64,000 nucleotides of DNA from Sporobolomyces roseus. Taxonomy: Eukaryota; Basidiomycota; Microbotryomycetes; Sporidiobolales; Sporidiobolaceae. Where the stretch lies: contig JADILM010000004.1 of NCBI GenBank assembly GCA_016617785.1, forward strand, positions 1,674,001 to 1,738,000. The letters run 5' to 3'. This document shows, piece after piece, positions 58,301 to 64,000 of this stretch. The position numbers and the translations under genes are program-made. Each line of letters opens with the position of its first letter. Position 1 is the first letter of the stretch. Below the pieces are notes generated by a model. It was not told the DNA's origin and did no database searches. It worked only from the letters and a program-made list of their open reading frames with translations.

Positions 58301-61300
58301 TACCGCTATTCCAGGTTTCAGACCCGACTCGAAACCTGCGAAGAAGTTTCCGACACCGAGAATCGAATCAGGAGAGACGCCCGAGGAGTTCGTCCGAAGG
58401 TTACTCGAGGGCGATGATGACAGCGGAGAAGGTCGTGTTGGCAAAGGAGAGGTCTCAAAGGTTCTCGCTGCCAGGTGAGCTATCAATTGCAGTCTCACGC
58501 CTCGAACTCAGCTCATGATTTTTAATTCCGATCCCGACAGTGCCGAAGAATTCTATGCTCAAGCTCTCGCAGCGTACCTTCGCCTGTTTCCCTTCGAATC
58601 TCTCGCACTCGATATCGCTCTTCGGCTATTTCTGTGCTCGTCAAGTCTTCCTCCAGAAACTCAGCAAATCGACCGAGTCATGGAGGCTTTCGCTCGACGA
58701 TGGTGCGAGTGCAATCCAGAACTCTTCGCTGTGTCATCGAAAGACGTGCCAAAGGACGGAGATGAAGGAGTCACGAATGTTCGGAAACAAAAGTTGGAAG
58801 AGAGCGACATACCTTATGTCCTCGCTTTCTCGATGGTAATGCTCAACACCGATGCTTTCAATCCAAACGCCAAGAGCAAGATGTGCGTTCCTCCTTCGTC
58901 ATGCTCTTCCAGTCCTCCGAGGTAACTAACGTTGCTCAATCGATGCAGGACGAAGGCTGATTACATCAAGAACACTCGTATCGACGGTGTAGCTGTCGAA
59001 CTTCTAGAGGTGAGCTTCTGATTCGCACAGAAATCAATATATAAAGTCTGACGTTGTCTTCGTCGATCAGTACCTTTACGATCAAATCACCCTTGCCCCG
59101 TTCATCTTCGTCGAAGGCGACAATCCTGCTTCAGCATTTTTCAATCCATCGCCGACGTTCCTCTCAACGTCAACTCGTGCCGATTCTGTCAGTCCCGGCG
59201 GCGCTCTCAGCGTCTCTAATGCAGGAAGCGGGTTCTTCGGCGGAAACAGTCAGAAAGCTAAAATTGATCCATATCATTTCATTGCGACTGTGCGTCAAAC
59301 TATCCCCTTTTTATCTTCCTGCTCTCCCACACTGACATGGGCCGCATCTGTTGTCAGGGGCAAACGAGTCGGTTTCGAGTCGATGTCGAAAGCCATATTC
59401 CTTTCAAGAGTCCTTTCTCATACACGGGCACCACAGCGTTCCTCGTCAGTTTTTCCATCTCACCAAACACTCGTACTTCCGCTATCTGACACTCACTTCC
59501 ATGATCCATAGAACGCAACCTCTCTTCACCATCTCTTCGCTCGAGCGCCGATCTTGCAAACTTCGAATCGCCCTCGCGCTTCATCTCGTTCGCAAACGAG
59601 TAGTCACATCGATTCAACCGCCTCGAGTATTCCTCCTACTTCGGCAGGCGCTCTCGAGGGCTCGCCGCTCGCACAGACAGTCAGCTCAAGTACCTTTGTC
59701 GCCAACCCTCCCAAAGACAAGGAGAAATCGAGTGGCTCTAGTCTAAAGATCACGAAAGTCGGTGTTCTGAGTAGAAAAGAAGATTTGGGTGAAGGAGGCA
59801 AGAAAGCTGCGAGTCGGAAATGGAAAGCGTGGAGCGTCGTTCTGACTGGCAGTCAGTTACTATTCTTCGTAAGTTTTCCACAGAGTTCACCTGTCGAAGC
59901 TCAACGCTGATCCTTCACGCTGCGTTCTGTAGAAGGACTCTCACTTCGCTCAAACACTCCAGCAAACGCTCGATGCCGCTACGACTTCGACTCAACCTCG
60001 ACCCGACGATAATCACGTTCTCGTGTTCACGCTTCAAACTCCTTTCAAACCGGATGCCGTCCTGTCTCTCGCCCACACTGCAGCACTTTACGATACGACT
60101 TATCGACGACACCCGAACGTTTTCCGATTAGTTGCACCCGCCGGTCGACAGTACCTCTTCCAAGCTCACAATGCTGAAGATCTCAATTCATGGCTCCACG
60201 CAATCAACTACGCTGCTAGTTTCAAATCTGCCAATGTCCGAATTAGACCTCTGCAACCACCAACTCTTCGTTCGTCCACGACTTCGCCAGTTCCAGCTTC
60301 GCCAGCCATGTCAGCCTCATCGACTCAGAGCATCAATTCTCCTCCTCGAATGGCTTGGGGAAGCACAGTGGGCTCTCTCGCGTCGAACGCAACATCGATT
60401 GAGACGGAAAGTCTGAAAGGCAGTGTAGCTATGGGTTTCAGGGAGGATTCAGCTGCCACCGTTCGACCCAACTTCTCACCAGCACCTACCGGCTCCGCGA
60501 CGGGAGCTGCTGGAGACGCCTCCTTTCCTCCAGAACTGCAAGAAGCCCTCGAAAGCGGTCGTTCCGATTCCGTTCCGAGCGTTTCGAGTGCCAAACCACT
60601 ACCGAATCTACCTCAGACGCCTTTCCCTCCTCCGCTAGTGCCAATAGTCAACACACGAGCCGATATCCTTCGAGTACGTCCATCTTCCTCTGCATGTGGA
60701 ATCGTGAATATCAGAACTGATGATGCCCCTTGAAGACTCGAATTGGTCACCTTGACGAAGCTATTTCACAAGCTCGCACACTCGTCCAGAATGACCTGCG
60801 CCTCGCCAAACACCTCTCAATTCTGACGCCATTCCGTTCCTCAACACGGGAGAAGGTCTTGACTGCGATTCCTCCGATTGAGAAACGAGTGAGACAAGCT
60901 CGAATGAAGTGAGTCTGAATCGAACGCCATCTTTCAATGGTTTACGATCTAACGCTTTCAACTCGCTGTAGCCTCGTCAAGCTGATCTGCTATCGAGAAG
61001 TTCTGTCGCGCGACCTCCTCGTCGAAGATCGGGAGACGGAACGATTCACTCGCAAGCGATCGCTGCATCGAAGTCACAGTCGCAAGATCTCGACCACCAC
61101 GCGATCACCTTCACCACCTCCTCTCAACTCTCACTCCCATCCTGCTCGACATCACGGATCTATCGCTCATTGGTCTTCGCCGCTTTCCCAATCCCACTCC
61201 TCTCTCGCCGTTCCTCCGCTCTTAGGCGACGGGACTATGAGCGGTAGAGAATCCTTCGAATCGGCGGCCGACTCTCTGCCCAACGAAACTGGATACTCTT

Positions 61301-61551
61301 TCACCGATGATGAGCTCGATCGTCTTCAACCTCGCTCTCCACCTCCGATGCAACGTTCTCGCACAGAGCAAGATTGGTCAGCAACGATGGAGCATCTCCG
61401 CTCTGAAACGTCGCACCGAGGCGAAGAGGACTTTGAACTCGCTCCGCCAATCTTGTCAGCTTCTGGCAAGTCGCCCACCGACGATCTCTCGACAAAGGGA
61501 TTATCTCCTACGCCCTCGACTGTTTCTCTTGCACCCCTAACCCCTCCTTGA
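55308..61551 (+). CDS. Sec7-domain Arf guanine exchange factor with PH domain
   Basis: Arf GEF that loads Arf GTPases with GTP in membrane traffic, of the Syt1/Sec74 type. In order: about 1,030 disordered residues rich in Ser, Pro and Thr with a short Gln run near 56008; the Sec7 domain (GETPEEFVRRLLEG, AEEFYAQALAAYLRLFPFES, SLPPETQQIDRVMEAF with the catalytic Glu, YVLAFSMVMLNTDAFNP, TKADYIKNTRIDGVAVELLE); a PH domain (KVGVLSRKEDLGEGGKKAAS, KWKAWSVVLTGSQLLFF, VFRLVAPAGRQYLFQAHNAE, DLNSWLHAINYAA); a short helical piece; and a Ser-rich tail. A possible in-frame 72-nt intron lies at 55888-55959. Length about 1,900 residues. Start ATG 55308-55310, stop 61549-61551. The Arf-family target is not predictable. 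Confidence 0.9.
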
Positions 61552-62446
61552 TCGATTTCGCTCTTTCCCCATGCTCTTCCGTCACTCCCTCTCCTGCGAA
61601 CTACTGTATCGGATACCTTTTTCAGTACTGTATTTGTTCCTTCTTACGTTCAATGTTGTAACAGTTTGCAATCTTGAAGAATATCGCTCGATGGTTACGT
61701 AGACTAACGTTATTCGCTCATGATTACCGAGAGATACGAACAGTCAGACTCAGAGCTCACGTACGTCTACACGCGTCTCAAGAGGCGACGGCGAAGAGTA
61801 GAAGTCTCTGGGAATGACAGGAATTGGCGACAGGAATTGGCGAAAGAATGGTTTTCGCAGAGGTTCATGAGGTCTGATTCGATCGACCGCTGTCAGATAC
61901 CAGCCTGACAGACCACGACAAGTCAAGTGAATGCTTCAAGACCAGACTGACTCGACAACTGATGGGTCGCAAAGAGTAAAATTCGAAGACATCTATTTGT
62001 TCTGCGTCTCGTTGACGAGCTGTCTATCTACAAGTAGCTCGATGTGCGTGTAGCTTGACCCACACTGCTACTTCGGATGCTGTCGATCTCTTCAGTATCA
62101 GGGCGTCTGTGAAGTTCAAGGTTGAAGCCTTGGTGTTCTCGTTTCTCGAAGAGGTCAAAGAGTCGAAATTTCCGTTTCGCTCGCTCCGAAGTCATTCCCG
62201 CTCGACAGAGGCCATACGACGACTTGACATGCTCATCTCGACATCTACCGGACCCTCACGTCCGACGAGAAGAAAAGTTGGTGCGAAAGCCCGCTATCCG
62301 AATCTCTCACTTTCTACCAAGAAGCCGTCAAAGTCCCCGATATTCTTCTCTCCCCCTTCCTCCACTTCTTCTTCTCCTCTTCCCCCCACCTGCCTTCGAC
62401 GAAACGACACGACCAATCAGCGACAACCTCACGTCAATCTCATTCT
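61552..62446. other. Spacer, P450 upstream region
   Basis: 895 bp between the Sec7 stop and the P450 start. It has a perfect 13-bp direct repeat at 61816-61841 and a CT-rich leader from about 62330 just before the P450 ATG. Open frames here are short and featureless. No other gene was seen. Confidence 0.5.
61816..61841. repeat. 13-bp tandem repeat
   Basis: GACAGGAATTGGC occurs twice in direct succession in the spacer upstream of the P450 gene. Confidence 0.9.
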
Positions 62447-64000
62447 ATGAGTCCTGTAACCGACTCGATTCTAGGAGTCTCCACTCATGACTTCATTCAA
62501 CTTTCAACGTTCAACCTCGTCGCGTTCACACTACTCGCTGGCCTCGCTTACTTCATTTGGGAATATAGAGATGGACGAGCCATCGGAACGAAAAAGAGAC
62601 CCGATCTCTTCGCACCGTACGGTCAACAGCGATTTCTGCTTGGAGATGTCATCGGGATGATCAAGAATCAGGATAGGGCTATGGAACGTAAGTCCTCATC
62701 GTCAATCTATCTACAGTGCGTGGAAGTGGAACTGACCGTGTACGATATCGCTCTTTCTTGATTTCGCGAATCTTTCGACGAAACAGGATTCATGGAAGCG
62801 AAGAGTATCAAACGCAAAGAGTCGGACAAAGGAAAAGCACTCAGCTTCACTGTGCCCTGGGGACGTCGAATGATCGAAATCTCCTCCCCTCATGTGAGTT
62901 TACCAGACGGAAAGATGACTATCATCTCGGAACTGACGAGTTCCTTTCGTTTCACAGATGCTTGAATATGTTCAACGCACGAACTTCAACAACTACATGA
63001 AAGGTCCCCTGTTGTGAGTCCTCCTTGGCTGCCGGTCTCGAGGCGAGCTCACCTGATGAATCGGCCTTCGCTTTTAGCCATCGCAATCTCAGCGGTCTTC
63101 TTGGAAACGGTATCTTCACGACAGACGGAGTCGAGTGGCAGTCCCAGCGAAAGGTAAGCAGTTGTAGGAGTGTTCGAGACGGGATCTGGTTTGACGATTC
63201 TCGTCTGCGAAACAGGCTACTTCGAAAATCTTCACTGCAAACAACTTCAAAGGGGTCATATCGCAGTCTATCGACACAAACATGAATCGCTTGATGACGA
63301 TCATCGGCAGACATGCGGACAATGGCACCGTATTCGACTTGTCTGAACTATTCTTCCGATTTACTCTGTGTGAGTTTCTCGTTCCTCTGTCTCCACTTCA
63401 TCGCATACTGAACATTCCTACCGTAGCTACTTTCTCCGAGATGGCTTTCGGCAGCAACTTCGGTGCTCTTTCCACCGAAACAGATCAACCAGTACCTTTC
63501 GCAAAGGCGTTCGAGTGAGTCTATCGCCACTGTTTCCGCACAATCTCGATCTGACTATTCGTCTCCAACTCGTCTCCAGCTATGGTCAAGTCGTCATGAA
63601 CAGGAGGTTCACCAAGTTTGTGACCCTCTCTCTTCGAAACGATTCCGAAACCCGCTGATTCGGTCTTCCTTCTAACAGTCCTTTCTGGCAAATCACTGAA
63701 TTCCTCGACGGAACTCGCACAAAGATGAACGCTGCGAGCAAGACTATGGATACTTTCGCATACAAAGTAATTCAGGAGAGAGAGGAGATGGGGAGAGGAA
63801 ACTTCACCGGATCGCAGAAGAAGGAAGCCGCCGAGAAAGACTTACTCTCTCTGTACATGGCTCTACGAGACGAGAATGGGCAGCCTATGAATAGGACAGC
63901 ACTGCGGTTAGTTGAAATTTCTCACGATTCTCTTTTCGGTTGAAGCTCAATCATGTTTTGTCCCGTGTAGCGACGCTCTCATGAACCTCATCATCGCTGG
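62447..64000 (+). CDS. Cytochrome P450, N-terminal part, cut by window end
   Basis: Membrane-anchored microsomal monooxygenase, similar in its visible half to fungal fatty-acid or alkane hydroxylases (CYP52/CYP63 kind). The membrane anchor reads FNLVAFTLLAGLAYFIWEYR. Conserved blocks are LLGDVIGMIKNQDR, LLGNGIFTTDGVEWQSQRK (helix C), FFRFTLSTFSEMAFGS, EKDLLSLYMALRD, and the start of helix I, DALMNLIIAG, where the window ends. The ExxR motif and the heme Cys lie beyond the window. Seven or more exons: 62447-62687, 62787-62893, 62958-63013, then from about 63079 on. Donors are GTAAGT, GTGAGT and GTAAGC. ATG at 62447 is the first in frame. The substrate is inferred only from subfamily resemblance. 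Confidence 0.9.

Noticed and set aside
61552..62446. Short open frames in the P450 upstream region as genes
   Set aside because: Low-complexity or random-looking sequence, no motif and no splice logic.
1..64000. Transposons, CRISPR arrays, tRNA and rRNA genes
   Set aside because: No transposase, reverse transcriptase, terminal repeats, repeat-spacer pattern, box B-type tRNA motif or rRNA core was recognised.

Overview
The window is nuclear DNA of a filamentous-type or yeast-like basidiomycete. The evidence is dense, intron-rich protein genes on both strands, introns mostly of 50-100 nt that start GTGAGT, GTAAGT or GTACGT and carry a GCTGAC/CTGAT branch site, and a protein set (ACC1, PMC1, NUP84, PAF1, RPC53, TAF10) of eukaryotic housekeeping type. 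The intron grammar and a mid-range GC content fit Pucciniomycotina, probably a red-yeast-like Microbotryomycete. This placement is an inference; no rDNA or other marker is present. No rRNA, tRNA, transposon or CRISPR array was recognised.

Layout. 1-3140: no convincing gene, but possible splice-like signals at the left edge and a hairpin followed by a 13-T run near 2765-2802. 3153-11707: an unknown Ser/Pro-rich protein, the divergent pair RPL30/TAF10, the Pol III subunit RPC53/RPC4, and a Con7-like C2H2 transcription factor. 11708-13150: a long promoter/leader region. 13151-20152: a repeat-containing single-pass membrane protein, a SET-domain protein and a short-chain dehydrogenase, all on minus. 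20551-28023: two SMR-domain nuclease-family genes (a CUE2-like one and a CUE plus CCCH plus SMR one) that flank a tandem pair of tiny Cys-rich paralogues. 28543-31925: a DUF1764 protein, a family X DNA polymerase of the Pol mu/Pol4 kind, and an 83-residue Ser/Asn/Tyr/Gly-rich protein. 32333-39351: the PMC1 calcium pump, divergent from an AIM3/BBC1-like actin-patch protein. 39983-47698: acetyl-CoA carboxylase. 48206-61551: an alpha/beta hydrolase divergent from PAF1, then NUP84 and a Sec7-PH Arf exchange factor. 62447 to the end: a cytochrome P450 cut by the window edge.

The genes mostly work independently. Functional groupings are transcription (TAF10, RPC53, PAF1, the SET protein, the Con7-like factor), mRNA surveillance (the two SMR proteins), membrane traffic and transport (Sec7, NUP84, AIM3/BBC1, PMC1), and lipid or redox metabolism (ACC1, SDR, P450). 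Five head-to-head gene pairs have 111-519 bp between start codons, so shared promoters are likely.

The most unusual features concern gene structure: recurrent GTTCG splice donors, two GC-AG introns, a 13-nt microexon, a start codon split by an intron, and the Cys-rich tandem pair with identical exon lengths. I did not find a clear new multi-gene system; the SMR/Cys-rich block at 20551-28023 is the closest candidate.
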